A stretch of DNA of 52,249 nucleotides from contig LNEW01000112.1 in assembly GCA_001464375.1 (NCBI GenBank), positions 1 through 52,249 of the forward strand, in the 5' to 3' direction. This stretch comes from Rhodospirillales bacterium Ga0074136 (GTDB lineage: Bacteria > Pseudomonadota > Alphaproteobacteria > Acetobacterales > Acetobacteraceae). Position numbers and translations under genes: made by a program. This document shows positions 33,621-43,027 of the stretch, piece by piece. Within the stretch, counting starts at the first letter, position 1. The number at the start of each line of letters is the position of its first letter. Under the pieces are notes generated by a model. That model was given only the letters and a program-made list of their open reading frames with translations, had not been told where the DNA came from and made no database searches.

Positions 33621-36600
33621 TCGGCCCCAACCTTTCGGAATGGGCGATCAACCGGCGCTCGCTGGTCGTCTACCTGATGATCATGGCGCTGGTCGCGGGC
33701 GCGCTGTCTTTCGTGAAGCTCGGCCGCAACGAGGACCCGGCCTTCACCTTCCGCACCATGGTCGTCGCCGCGTCCTGGCCGGGTGCCACCATCGAGGAGA
33801 CCATCCTGCAGGTCACCGAGCGCCTCGAGCGCACGCTGCAGGAAACGCCCAACCTCGACCGCCTGCGCTCCTACACGCAGGCGGGGCAGACCACGATCTT
33901 CGTCGACCTGAAGGGATCGACGTCGCCGGCCGTGGTGCCCGACATGTGGTACCAGGTGCGCCGGCGCGTGGCCGACATGCGCCACACCCTGCCCCAAGGC
34001 GTGCTCGGCCCCGTCTTCAACGATGATTTCGGCGACACCTTCGGCATCATCTACGGCTTCACCGCCGACGGCTTCAGCCAGCGCGAATTGCGCGACCATG
34101 TGGAAGCCGCGCGATCGCGCCTGCTGCTGGTCCCCGATGTCTCGAAGGTCGAGATCCTGGGCGCGCAGGACGAGCGCATCTTCATCGAGTTCTCGACCGA
34201 GCGGCTCGCCGGCCTCGGGCTGAACTACGGCGCGCTGGTGGCGGCGCTGCAGGCGCAGAACCTGGTGCGCCCGGCGGGCCTGGTCGAGACCGGGGCCGAA
34301 CGCATCGTGGTGCGCGTCTCCGGCGCCTTCGAGACCGAGGCCGACATCCTCGCGGTCAACTTCGTGATCGGCGACCGCATCTTCCGCCTGGGGGATCTCG
34401 CGCAGGTGCGCCGCGGCACCGCCGACCCGCCGCAGCCGATGTTCCGGGTGAACGGCCAGCCAGCGATCGGCCTGGCGGTGGCGATGCGCGAGTCGGGCGA
34501 CATCCTCGCCCTCGGCCGCAACATCGGCGCCGCCATGGCGCAGATCCGCCGCGACCTGCCGGTGGGCATCGAGCCCATCCTGGTCGCCGACCAGGCCGTG
34601 ACGGTGGACGAGGCGATCGGCGATTTCATGGAGAGCCTGTGGCAGGCGATCCTTATCATCATGGCGGTGTCCTTCATCGCGCTCGGCGTGCGCGCTGGCG
34701 CGATCGTGGCGCTGACCATCCCGCTCACGCTGGCCATCGTCTTCCCGCTGATGTCGCTGGCCGGCATCGACCTCCAGCGCATCTCGCTCGGTGCGCTGAT
34801 CATCGCGCTCACCCTGATGGTCGACGACGCGATGACCACGATCGACGCCATGATCCGCCGCCTCGCCGCCGGCGACACCAAGGCGAAGGCTGCCACCTTC
34901 GCCTATACCGCGCTGGCGTCGTCGATGCTGATCGGCACGCTCGTCACCATCGCCGGCTTCGTGCCTATCGGATTCGCGAAATCCTCGGCTGGCGAATACA
35001 CCTTCTCGATCTTCGCGGTGGTCGCCATCGCACTGATCGTCTCCTGGTTCGTCGCCGTTATCTTCGCGCCACTGCTCGGCATGGCCATCCTGAAGTCGCC
35101 AAAGGCGGGGGCCGAGCCGGAGAAGCCGGGGGCGCTGCTGCGCGGCTTCGCCGCGTTCCTGTCCCTGGCGATGCGCGCGAAATGGGTGACCATCGGATTC
35201 ACCGTCGCGATGTTCGCGGTGGCGGTGCTCGCGATGCCCTTCGTGCCGCGGCAGTTCTTCCCCTCCTCCGACCGCACCGAACTGCTGGTCGAGGTGACGC
35301 TGCCGCAGAACGCCTCGATCTTCGGCAGCGAGCAGGTGGCGCAGCGCCTCGATGCCGCGCTGGCGGCTGACCCTGACGTGGCGCGCTGGTCCACCTATGT
35401 CGGGCGCGGCGCCATCCGCTTCTATCTGCCGCTGAACGTCCAGTTGGCGCTGCCGTTCTTCTCGCAGGCCGTGGTGGTGGCGAAAGACCTGCCCGGGCGC
35501 GAACGCCTGCAGCGGCGCCTGGAGGCCCTGCTGGCCGAGGACTTCCCCGCCGCCGTGTCACGCGTCTATCCGCTCGAGCTCGGCCCACCGGTCGGCTGGC
35601 CGCTGCAGTACCGCGTCAACGGCCCGGATGTGGAGCGCGTCCGCGCCATCGCGCTGGACGTGGCTCAGCTCATGGCCGCCGCGCAGGGCTCGCGCCAGGT
35701 GCATTTCGACTGGATGGAACCGGCACGGCAATTGCGGGTGCGGGTGGACCAGGACCAGGCGCGCCTGCTCGGCCTGTCCTCCGCGCAGGTGTCGGCGGCG
35801 CTGAACGCCGCGGTGACCGGCACCACGGTCACCCAGCTGCGCGACGACATCTACCTGATCCCGGTGATCGCGCGCGCCACCGCCGAGGAACGCCTCTCGC
35901 TCGATGCGCTACGTTCGATCCAGGTGCCGCTGCCCGGCGGGCGGACCGTGCCGATCACCCAGTTCGCCACCTTCGAGCACGCGCAGGAATTCCCGCTGAT
36001 CTGGCGGCGCGATCGCGTGCCCACCCTCACGGTGCGCGCCGACGTGAACCCCGGCGTGCTGCCCGACAGCGTGACCGCGCAGCTCACGCCGCAGATCGCC
36101 GCGCTGAACGCACGGCTCGAGGCGCCCTACCGCGTGGACCTGGGCGGCATCGCCGAGGAAAGCGCCTACAGCCAGGCCAGCGTCATCGCCGTGGTGCCGT
36201 TGATGGTGCTGCTGATGGTCACGCTGCTGATGTGGCAGCTCGGGTCGTTCCGGCGGCTCAGCCTGGTGCTGGCGCTGCTGCCGCTGGGCATCATCGGCGT
36301 CGTGCTGGCGCTGCTCGCCTTCAGCCGGCCGCTCGGCTTCGTCGCCATCCTGGGCGTGCTGTCGCTGCTCGGGATGATCGCCAAGAACGCCATCATTCTC
36401 ATCATGCAGATCGAGAGCGACCGCGACTCCGGCCTCGACGTCTGGGACGCGGTGATTGCCGCGGCCTCATCGCGCCTGCGGCCGATGATGCTCACAGCGC
36501 TTTCCACGGTACTGGGCATGATCCCGATCGCCCCCACGGTGTTCTGGGGTCCGATGGCCTTCGCCATCATGGGCGGGCTGACGGTCGCCACGCTGCTCAC

Positions 36601-36667
36601 GCTGGTGTTCCTGCCCACGCTTTACGTCACGGTCTTCGGCGGGCGGCCGCCGAAGCCGGCGGCCTGA
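33617..36667 (+). CDS. RND-family efflux permease
   Basis: A 1016-aa inner-membrane proton-driven transporter. Twelve membrane segments are arranged as one at the N-terminus, a large periplasmic loop, six in the middle, a second large loop, then five. The TM4 acidic pair is visible in LIIALTLMVDDAMTTID, and ASWPGATIEETILQVTERLE is the usual first porter motif. Translationally coupled to the adaptor (ATGA). The stop lies one base before the start of the mrpE-like gene, an unusual continuation into an antiporter cluster. Substrate unknown. Confidence 0.93.
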   Translation: MIGPNLSEWAINRRSLVVYLMIMALVAGALSFVKLGRNEDPAFTFRTMVVAASWPGATIEETILQVTERLERTLQETPNLDRLRSYTQAGQTTIFVDLKGSTSPAVVPDMWYQVRRRVADMRHTLPQGVLGPVFNDDFGDTFGIIYGFTADGFSQRELRDHVEAARSRLLLVPDVSKVEILGAQDERIFIEFSTERLAGLGLNYGALVAALQAQNLVRPAGLVETGAERIVVRVSGAFETEADILAVNFVIGDRIFRLGDLAQVRRGTADPPQPMFRVNGQPAIGLAVAMRESGDILALGRNIGAAMAQIRRDLPVGIEPILVADQAVTVDEAIGDFMESLWQAILIIMAVSFIALGVRAGAIVALTIPLTLAIVFPLMSLAGIDLQRISLGALIIALTLMVDDAMTTIDAMIRRLAAGDTKAKAATFAYTALASSMLIGTLVTIAGFVPIGFAKSSAGEYTFSIFAVVAIALIVSWFVAVIFAPLLGMAILKSPKAGAEPEKPGALLRGFAAFLSLAMRAKWVTIGFTVAMFAVAVLAMPFVPRQFFPSSDRTELLVEVTLPQNASIFGSEQVAQRLDAALAADPDVARWSTYVGRGAIRFYLPLNVQLALPFFSQAVVVAKDLPGRERLQRRLEALLAEDFPAAVSRVYPLELGPPVGWPLQYRVNGPDVERVRAIALDVAQLMAAAQGSRQVHFDWMEPARQLRVRVDQDQARLLGLSSAQVSAALNAAVTGTTVTQLRDDIYLIPVIARATAEERLSLDALRSIQVPLPGGRTVPITQFATFEHAQEFPLIWRRDRVPTLTVRADVNPGVLPDSVTAQLTPQIAALNARLEAPYRVDLGGIAEESAYSQASVIAVVPLMVLLMVTLLMWQLGSFRRLSLVLALLPLGIIGVVLALLAFSRPLGFVAILGVLSLLGMIAKNAIILIMQIESDRDSGLDVWDAVIAAASSRLRPMMLTALSTVLGMIPIAPTVFWGPMAFAIMGGLTVATLLTLVFLPTLYVTVFGGRPPKPAA

Positions 36668-36668
36668 C

Positions 36669-37133
36669 ATGGCGGCGGGCGCGACCCGCTTCGCGCTGCT
36701 GCTGCTGGCCTGGGCGGCGATCACCGGTGGTGACGACATGATGCTCGGCGCGGTGACCGCGGCGGCGGCGGCGTGGTGCAGCCTGCTGCTATCGCCGCCC
36801 GGGCCATATCGGCCGAGACCCACCGCGCTGGCGCTGCTGGCGCTGCGCTTTCCCTGGCAGGCATTGCGCGCGGGTGTCGATGTCGCGCGCGTCGCCCTCG
36901 ACCCGCGCCGCGCACCCAACCCCGGCGAGGTCGCCTGGACGCCGCGCCTGCCGCCCGGCCCGGCGCGCGATGCCTTCCTCGCCTATGCCAGCCTGCTGCC
37001 CGGGACGCTGCCGGCCGGCGAGGCCGCGGACGGCGCCGTCATTATCCACGCGCTGACCAACCATGCCGCCGTCGCGGCCGACATGACCGCTGAGGAGGCG
37101 CGCTTCGCCCGCGCGATCGGCGCCGATGCCTGA
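36669..37133 (+). CDS. mnhE: Mrp/Mnh antiporter subunit E-like protein
   Basis: A 154-aa protein with two or three N-terminal membrane segments and the soluble C-terminal domain of MrpE (LPGTLPAGEAADGAVIIHALTNH, matching the family's SLTPGT...LxVHxLD pattern). It starts one base after the RND permease stop and overlaps the next gene by 8 bases. Accessory subunit of a multisubunit cation/H+ antiporter. Confidence 0.85.
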   Translation: MAAGATRFALLLLAWAAITGGDDMMLGAVTAAAAAWCSLLLSPPGPYRPRPTALALLALRFPWQALRAGVDVARVALDPRRAPNPGEVAWTPRLPPGPARDAFLAYASLLPGTLPAGEAADGAVIIHALTNHAAVAADMTAEEARFARAIGADA

Positions 37134-37392
37134 GCTGCTGCTCACCGCCGCGGTGATCGTGCTGGTGAGCGTGATCGCCGGCCTGCCGCGCATCCTGCGC
37201 GGGCCGGCCGTGGTGGACCGCATCATGGCGGCGCAGCTGCTCGGCACGGGGGGCATCGCCGCGCTGCTGCTGGCCGGCGTCGCGACCGCCACGCCCTCCT
37301 TCGTCGATGCCGCGCTGGTGCTGGCGCTGCTCGCCGCCTTCGCCACCATCGCCATGGCGCGCGCCGCGCCACGCGGGGATGACGCGCCGTGA
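37126..37392 (+). CDS. mnhF: Mrp/Mnh antiporter subunit F-like protein
   Basis: An 88-aa protein with three hydrophobic segments and the MrpF signature RILRGPAVVDRIMAAQLLGTGGIAALLL, which carries the conserved Asp after the first helix. Overlaps its neighbours on both sides (8 and 4 bases). Confidence 0.88.
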   Translation: MPELLLTAAVIVLVSVIAGLPRILRGPAVVDRIMAAQLLGTGGIAALLLAGVATATPSFVDAALVLALLAAFATIAMARAAPRGDDAP

Positions 37393-37670
37393 GCCTGCTG
37401 GTCGATGCCTTCTCGCTGCTCGCCATCCTGGCGGGGCTGGTGTTCTTCGCCGCCGGCACGGCGGGCCTGCTGCGCTTCCCCGATGCATCGAGCCGGCTGC
37501 ACGCGCTGACCAAGGCGGATCATCTCGGGCTCGGGTTGATCGTGCTCGGCCTGCTGCCGCGCGCGGAGGCGGTCGGCGGTGCACCGCGCCTTATCGCCGT
37601 GTGGCTGCTGGTGTTGGTGTCCAGCGCGGCGGCAGGGCCGTTGCTGGCGCGGCTGGCGCGCCGACGATGA
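37389..37670 (+). CDS. mnhG: Mrp/Mnh antiporter subunit G-like protein
   Basis: A 93-aa protein with three hydrophobic segments and the MrpG motif GTAGLLRFPDASSRLHALTKADHLGLGLIVLGL. GTG start overlapping mnhF by 4 bases; ATGA overlap with the following gene. Confidence 0.88.
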   Translation: MSLLVDAFSLLAILAGLVFFAAGTAGLLRFPDASSRLHALTKADHLGLGLIVLGLLPRAEAVGGAPRLIAVWLLVLVSSAAAGPLLARLARRR

Positions 37671-38593
37671 TGGCCGACGGGCTGATCGCAGCCGCGATCC
37701 TGGGCGTGGCACTCGCCACCATCGCATCGCGCGGCACCTTCACCGCCGTCGCACTGTTCATCGCCTATGGCCTGCTGCTGTCCTTCGCCTGGGTGCGGCT
37801 GGGGGCGATCGATATCGCGCTGACGGAAGCCGCGATCGGCGCGGGCCTGTCCGGCGCATTGCTGCTGGGTGCCGCGTCGCGCGTTGCCGGGCGCGGCGCG
37901 GCGATGGACCGGCGCCCGGGCCGCGCCATGACGGTGGCGATCGCGCTCGGCTGCGCCGGCGTCACCGCCGCACTCGCCGCCGCCATCCTGCTGCTGCCCG
38001 ACCCGGCGCCGAGCCTGGCGCCGCAGGTGGCCGCGAACATCGGCGCGACGGGCCTCGGCAACCCCGTCGCGGCCGTGCTGATGTCGTTCCGCGGGTTGGA
38101 TACGCTGCTGGAGTCCGCGGTGCTCGTGCTGGCGGTGATCGCCGCGTGGTCGCTGGCGCCGGACGACGCCTGGGGCGGCAAGCCTGGGCCGATGCAGCCG
38201 GTGCTGGCCGACGGGCCGCTGGCGCTGCTGGCACGCCTGCTGCCGCCGCTCGGCATCCTGGTGGCGGTGCATGTCCTGTGGATCGGCAAGGACGCGCCGG
38301 GGGGCAAGTTCCAGGCGGCGGCGATCCTGGCGGCGATGTGGATGCTGCCCTGGATGGCCGGGCGTGTGGTGCCGCCGCCGATCTCGGCGCGCTGGCTGCG
38401 CGTTGCCGTTGCCGCCGGGCCGGCGCTGTTCATCGCCATCGGCCTGGCGGGGTGGATGACGCAGGGTGCCTTCCTCGCGTATCCGCCCGGGCTTGCGCTG
38501 CCGCTCATCATGGTGGTGGAGATTGCGCTCACCGCGTCCATCGCCATCGCCCTGGCGTTGCTGGTGATCGGTCCGCCGGGTCGGCGCGCATGA
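37667..38593 (+). CDS. MbhD (DUF4040)/MnhB-like fused membrane subunit
   Basis: A 308-aa protein with about eight membrane segments. The N-terminal ~85 residues (FIAYGLLLSFAWVRLGAIDIALTEAAIGAGLSGALLL) match the MbhD/DUF4040 domain, which in classical Mrp systems is part of the C-terminus of MrpA. A central LGNPVAAVLMSFRGLDTLLE matches the MbhE-like block, and the rest (GGKFQAAAILAAMW) matches MrpB. So segments usually found in the MrpA tail and MrpB are joined here as one protein. Overlaps the genes on both sides by 4 bases. Confidence 0.82.
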   Translation: MMADGLIAAAILGVALATIASRGTFTAVALFIAYGLLLSFAWVRLGAIDIALTEAAIGAGLSGALLLGAASRVAGRGAAMDRRPGRAMTVAIALGCAGVTAALAAAILLLPDPAPSLAPQVAANIGATGLGNPVAAVLMSFRGLDTLLESAVLVLAVIAAWSLAPDDAWGGKPGPMQPVLADGPLALLARLLPPLGILVAVHVLWIGKDAPGGKFQAAAILAAMWMLPWMAGRVVPPPISARWLRVAVAAGPALFIAIGLAGWMTQGAFLAYPPGLALPLIMVVEIALTASIAIALALLVIGPPGRRA

Positions 38594-38883
38594 CCGCGAC
38601 GGTGTTCGGCCTGGTCGGCGCGCTGCTGACCGGCATCGGGCTGTTCGGCCTGCTGGCACGGCCGGAGCCGCTACTGCGCATCCTGGCCTTCAACGTGCTG
38701 GGTGGCGGCATCTTCCTGGTGTTCGGCGCGGTGGCGCGGCGCGGCGCGGGCGCGGGCTTCGCGGGTGACCCGGTTCCGCAGGCGATCATCCTGACCGGCA
38801 TTGTCGTGGCCTTCGCAGCCACCACGCTGGCGGTGGCGCTGCTGCTGCGAATCGCGTCGGACGACGAGAGCGACCCGTCGTGA
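38590..38883 (+). CDS. mnhC: Mrp subunit C / NuoK-like protein
   Basis: A 97-aa protein with three hydrophobic segments and the NuoK/MrpC pattern (LRILAFNVLGGGIFLVFGAVARR and DPVPQAIILTGIVVAFAATTLAVALLLRI). ATGA overlap with the preceding gene and 4-base overlap with the next. Confidence 0.88.
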   Translation: MTATVFGLVGALLTGIGLFGLLARPEPLLRILAFNVLGGGIFLVFGAVARRGAGAGFAGDPVPQAIILTGIVVAFAATTLAVALLLRIASDDESDPS

Positions 38884-40364
38884 CCGCCTGGGGCGCGCTG
38901 CCCATGTTGGCCGTGATGCTGCCGGTGCTGGGCATGGTCCTGGCGCTGCCGGCCGGCGCGCGCGGGGCGGAACGCATCACGTTGGCGCTGCTGCCGGTGG
39001 GCATCGCCCTGGCTGTCGGCACGGCCGCCGCGGTGCAGGCCAGCGGCGCGCCGGTGGTGCATCTGCTCGGCCACTGGGCGCCGCCGCTCGGCCTGTCCTT
39101 CCGCGCCGATGGGCTGTCGGCGGCCATGCTGCTGACGGCCGCGCTGGTCGTCGCGGCCGTCGCGCTGTTTGCACGCGCCGGCTTCGGCACCGCCGCCGGC
39201 GCGCCGGAAACACGCGCCGCCTTCGCCTTCTGGCCGCTGCTGCTGGCGCTGTGGGGTGCGACCAACCTGGTGGTCGTCGCGACCGACCTGTTCACGCTGT
39301 ATGTCGCCTTGGAACTGCTGACCTTCGCGGCCATGCCGATCGTCTGCCTGGACGGCAAGCGCGCCACGCTCGAGGCGGCGCTGCGCTACCTGATGTTCGC
39401 GCTGCTGGGGTCGGTGCTGTACCTGCTCGGCGTGGCGCTCATCTACGGCGCCTATGGCACGCTCGACTTCGTGCTGCTGGCCGGCAAGGCGCGGGCCGAG
39501 GTGCCGACCTACGTCGCCGTCGCGCTGATGACCGCCGGGCTGCTGGCCAAGACCGCGCTGCTGCCACTGCATCTGTGGCTGCCGCCCGCCCATGCCGGGG
39601 CGCCGCCGGCCGCCAGCGCCATCCTATCCGCACTGGTCGTGAAGGGATCCTTCGTGATCCTGGTGCGTCTTTGGTTCGGTGTCATGCCCGGCCTCGCCGC
39701 GCCGGCGGCGGCGCAGGTGCTGGGCGCGCTGGGGGCGGCGGCGATCCTGCTGGGCTCGGTCGCGGCGCTGCGGCAGGAACGGCTGAAGCTGCTGGTGGCG
39801 TATTCCACCGTCGCGCAGATCGGCTACCTGTTCCTGATGTTCCCGCTGCTGGTCGCGGCACCCGGGCACGAAGCCTTCGCGGCCAAGACCTGGACCGGCG
39901 GCGTGTTGCAGGCGGTCAGCCACGCCTTCGCCAAGGCGTCGATGTTCCTCGCCGCGGGGCTGATCGCGGCGCGGCTCGGGCAGGACCGCATCGATGGGCT
40001 GGCGGGGGCGGCGCGGCTGCTGCCGGTGCCGGTGGCCGCCTTCGGCCTGGCAGGGTTATCGCTGATGGGCGTGCCGCCCTCGGGTGGCTTCGCGGCCAAA
40101 TGGATGCTGCTGACCTCGGCGATCGAGGCAGGGCAGTGGTGGTGGGCGCTTGTCATCCTGGGAGGCGGGCTGCTGACGGGCAGCTACGTGTATCGCGTGA
40201 TGGCGGCCGCGTTGACCGGCGACGGCACGCAGCCCGCTCTGCGCCGGCCGGACAAGCGCGAGAAGATCGTGCTGGCACTCGCCCTGGTGTCGGTCGTGCT
40301 GGGGCTGCTGCCTCTGGCCGCCTTCGGGCTGGTGCAGGTCGGGCGGCTGGACCTCGCGCCATGA
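38880..40364 (+). CDS. mnhD: Mrp subunit D / NuoN-like proton-translocating subunit
   Basis: A 494-aa antiporter-like subunit with about 14 membrane segments. It has the key charged residues of the family: YVALELLTFAAMPIV (Glu in TM5), a Lys in GLLAKTALLPLHLWLPPAHAGAPPAASAILSALVVKGSFVI (TM7-8), and AFAKASMFLAAGL late. GTG start at 38880 overlaps mnhC by 4 bases. Confidence 0.9.
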   Translation: MTAWGALPMLAVMLPVLGMVLALPAGARGAERITLALLPVGIALAVGTAAAVQASGAPVVHLLGHWAPPLGLSFRADGLSAAMLLTAALVVAAVALFARAGFGTAAGAPETRAAFAFWPLLLALWGATNLVVVATDLFTLYVALELLTFAAMPIVCLDGKRATLEAALRYLMFALLGSVLYLLGVALIYGAYGTLDFVLLAGKARAEVPTYVAVALMTAGLLAKTALLPLHLWLPPAHAGAPPAASAILSALVVKGSFVILVRLWFGVMPGLAAPAAAQVLGALGAAAILLGSVAALRQERLKLLVAYSTVAQIGYLFLMFPLLVAAPGHEAFAAKTWTGGVLQAVSHAFAKASMFLAAGLIAARLGQDRIDGLAGAARLLPVPVAAFGLAGLSLMGVPPSGGFAAKWMLLTSAIEAGQWWWALVILGGGLLTGSYVYRVMAAALTGDGTQPALRRPDKREKIVLALALVSVVLGLLPLAAFGLVQVGRLDLAP

Positions 40365-41962
40365 CCGCGCTGCTTCTGTTGGCCACGCCGGTGGTGCCGC
40401 TGCTGTTGCTGGGCGCACTCGCCGTGCCGGCGTGGCGCGACCGCGCGGCGGGGCTGATCTGGGCGGCACCGCTGCCTGGGCTGGCCTGCGCGGTCTTCGC
40501 GACGCCGGATGTCGCGCTGGTGGCGGATGCGCGGTTGCGGCTGTCGCTCGCCATCGATTCGCCTGGTGCGCTCCTGCTGGGGGGCGCGTCCGTACTGTGG
40601 TGCGCCGTCGGCGTGTACGCGCGCGCCTATGTTGCGGGGCCGGGCTTCACGCGCTTCGCGGCCTGGTGGCTGGCAACGCTGGCGGGCAGCCTTGGTGTGT
40701 TCGTGGCGGCGGATTTGGTCAGCTTCTACCTGGCGTTCACGCTCGCGAGCCTGCCGGCCTGGGGCCTGGTGATCCACGACCGCACGGCGCAGGCCGTGCG
40801 CGCCGGGGCGCTTTACCTGCTGCTGGCGGTGCTGGGGGAGGCGGCGCTGCTTGCAGCCTTCGCGGTGCTTGCAGCGTCGGCGCCGGGCGAGAGCCTCGCC
40901 ATCGGCGACGTTCTTCCCGCCATCGGCGCATCGCCGCTGCGCGACGTGACCATCGCGCTGCTGGTCACGGGCTTCGGGCTGAAGGCTGGGCTGGTGCCGC
41001 TGCACGTCTGGCTGCCGATCGCGCATCCGGCCGCCCCCATGCCGGCCTCGGCGGTGCTGAGCGGCGCCATCATCAAGGCTGGCGTGATCGGGCTGCTGCG
41101 CTTCCTGCCCATCGGCACCACGCCGGCCGGCTGGGGCGAGGCGCTGGTGGTGGTCGGCTTCGTCACCGCCTTCTGGGGCGTGGCGCTTGGCATCGTGCAA
41201 CGCAATCCGAAGGCGGTGCTGGCCTATTCCTCGGTGTCGCAGATGGGCGTGGTGGCGGCGGCCTTCGGGATGGGCATCGTGGGCGGCATGGCGGCCACGC
41301 CGATGGCGGTGGCCTTCTACGCGCTGCACCATGTGCTGGCGAAGGGCGCGCTGTTCCTCGCGGTGGGGGTCGCGGCGGCGAGCGGCGGCGCGGCACGCGC
41401 GCTGGTTCTGGTCCCGGCGGTGGTGCTTGCGCTGGGCTTCGGCGGGCTGCCGCTGACCGGCGGGTGGCTGGCGAAGGAAGCGGTGAAGGCCGAGCTCGGC
41501 GCTGGCCTGGTCGGGCTTCTGGCGGCGGTGTCCGCGGCAGGCTCGACGCTGCTGATGCTGCATTTCGTGCGACGGCTTGCGTTTGCCGACGACACGGCCG
41601 CGCGGCCTGCGCGCGCCGTGGTGTTGCCGTGGCTGGTCGTGGCGGCAGCGTCGGTGCTGCTGCCCTGGGCGTTGTTTCCCGGATCGCTCGCGTCCGTCCT
41701 GGCGCCGGATGCGCTGCTGAAGGCACTCGTGCCGGTGCTGCTGGGTGCCGCGCTGCTGCTGCCCCTGGCGCGATGGGGTGCGCGCCTTCCGGTGCCACCG
41801 GAGGGGGACATCATCGTGTTAACGCGGCACCTGCGTGGCGTGGCCGGACGCACCGGAGACGCGTTGGCGCGCGCCGAAGCCGTGCTGCGGACGTGGCCGG
41901 CCGCCGGCCTCGCGCTGCTGGTACTGACGCTGGCGCTGGGCGTCGCGCTGGCGGCACGCTGA
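40361..41962 (+). CDS. NuoL/MrpA-like proton-translocating subunit
   Basis: A 533-aa antiporter-like subunit with about 14 membrane segments, paralogous to the preceding gene. It shows SFYLAFTLASLPAWGLVIHD (no Glu at the usual TM5 position), GFGLKAGLVPLHVWLPIAHPAAPMPASAVLSGAIIKAGVIGLLRF with the TM7 Lys, and HHVLAKGALFLAVGVAA. It is shorter than MrpA (about 800 aa); the missing tail domains are supplied by the MbhD/MnhB-like gene. ATGA overlap with mnhD. Last gene of the block. Confidence 0.87.
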   Translation: MTALLLLATPVVPLLLLGALAVPAWRDRAAGLIWAAPLPGLACAVFATPDVALVADARLRLSLAIDSPGALLLGGASVLWCAVGVYARAYVAGPGFTRFAAWWLATLAGSLGVFVAADLVSFYLAFTLASLPAWGLVIHDRTAQAVRAGALYLLLAVLGEAALLAAFAVLAASAPGESLAIGDVLPAIGASPLRDVTIALLVTGFGLKAGLVPLHVWLPIAHPAAPMPASAVLSGAIIKAGVIGLLRFLPIGTTPAGWGEALVVVGFVTAFWGVALGIVQRNPKAVLAYSSVSQMGVVAAAFGMGIVGGMAATPMAVAFYALHHVLAKGALFLAVGVAAASGGAARALVLVPAVVLALGFGGLPLTGGWLAKEAVKAELGAGLVGLLAAVSAAGSTLLMLHFVRRLAFADDTAARPARAVVLPWLVVAAASVLLPWALFPGSLASVLAPDALLKALVPVLLGAALLLPLARWGARLPVPPEGDIIVLTRHLRGVAGRTGDALARAEAVLRTWPAAGLALLVLTLALGVALAAR

Positions 41963-42034
41963 GGAGGGCCGGCGGGCGGGCGCTGAGAACCCTGGTTGGC
42001 GCCACGCCGCAGCCGATGCGGTGCGAGCGTGCCG

Positions 42035-43027
42035 TCAGAACCTGAACGACAGGCTGATCGACCCGAACTGCGCGCTGTTGCGCTGCGTCTCGAATTCCCG
42101 CGACCGCGCCGTGTAGCTCACGGTCAGGCGCGCGAACGGCATGACCACGGCTATGCCTGCATTCGCATCCGCGATGAAGACCTCGCGGTCCACGCTGCGG
42201 CTGTCGCGCCAGGTATTGCCATCGAGGAAGATGTCGCGCGCCACGGCCCGGCCATCGACGCCGACGAAGGCATACCAGCCCCAGCGGCCGTCCGGCTGGT
42301 AGAAATTCGACCCCGAGATGGATGGCCGCATGCGTGGCGGTCCGAAATCGGCCTCCAGCTCGTCGCCCACGCGCAGCATCAACCCCGCGGCGGCGTAGGT
42401 CTGCACATTGCCGACACTGGCCGTGATGCTCGGAACGATCCCTGCCCGTACATCGCCGAGGAACGGATCGGTGTTCCAGCGCCACTGCCGCGTCACGATC
42501 AGGTTGACGCCGGGTTCGTCCTTGATCTGGTAGGCCCAGCCCAGCGCGCGGTCGACGTTCATCGCGTCATGCACGCCGTTCTGCGTCTGCTCGCCCAGCG
42601 CGCCGGGACCGACGATGCCCAACTGCAATTCGATGCTGCCGTATTCGCGCGGCGTATAGGACACCAGCCCGATCGACCCATACAACCAGCCCGCATAGGG
42701 CCGGTCGAACGGGTTCGGATTGCGCACCTGCGTATCCGCCGGCGTGTAGATGTTCTGCCCGACGGCCAGCCCCCAGCGCGGCGTGCCGCCCTGGGGGAAG
42801 ATGATCCCCGGTCCATCGGTCAGGAAGCCGAGCCACGATGGCGGGACGAATACGGGCGAGCGCCACGCCGCCTGCACGCCGCTCGTGTAGTAGCGGTCGG
42901 TGCCGGCCAGCAGGTCGTTCTCGTAGGTGAAGCTCCAGGTGCCGTAGTGCTCCGGCTCGACGCGGTCCTGCGCGAGCGCAGGCAGCGCGGCAAACAGCGC
43001 GACAACGGCGAGGTGCAACGCCTTCAT
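42035..43027 (-). CDS. LpxR-like outer-membrane lipid A deacylase (DUF2219)
   Basis: A 330-aa outer-membrane beta-barrel with signal peptide MKALHLAVVALFAALPALAQ. FTYENDLLAGTDRYYTSG carries the Asn-Asp pair (N37, D38) that corresponds to the LpxR active site. A later QNGVHDAMN (H153) matches the catalytic His position, and EYGSIELQLGIVGPGALGEQTQ is the family block. The protein ends in Phe (SLSFRF), as barrels do. Family members remove 3'-acyloxyacyl chains from lipid A in a Ca2+-dependent way. Start overlaps the asparaginase stop (ATGA); last gene of a four-gene operon. Confidence 0.85.
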   Translation of the reverse strand: MKALHLAVVALFAALPALAQDRVEPEHYGTWSFTYENDLLAGTDRYYTSGVQAAWRSPVFVPPSWLGFLTDGPGIIFPQGGTPRWGLAVGQNIYTPADTQVRNPNPFDRPYAGWLYGSIGLVSYTPREYGSIELQLGIVGPGALGEQTQNGVHDAMNVDRALGWAYQIKDEPGVNLIVTRQWRWNTDPFLGDVRAGIVPSITASVGNVQTYAAAGLMLRVGDELEADFGPPRMRPSISGSNFYQPDGRWGWYAFVGVDGRAVARDIFLDGNTWRDSRSVDREVFIADANAGIAVVMPFARLTVSYTARSREFETQRNSAQFGSISLSFRF

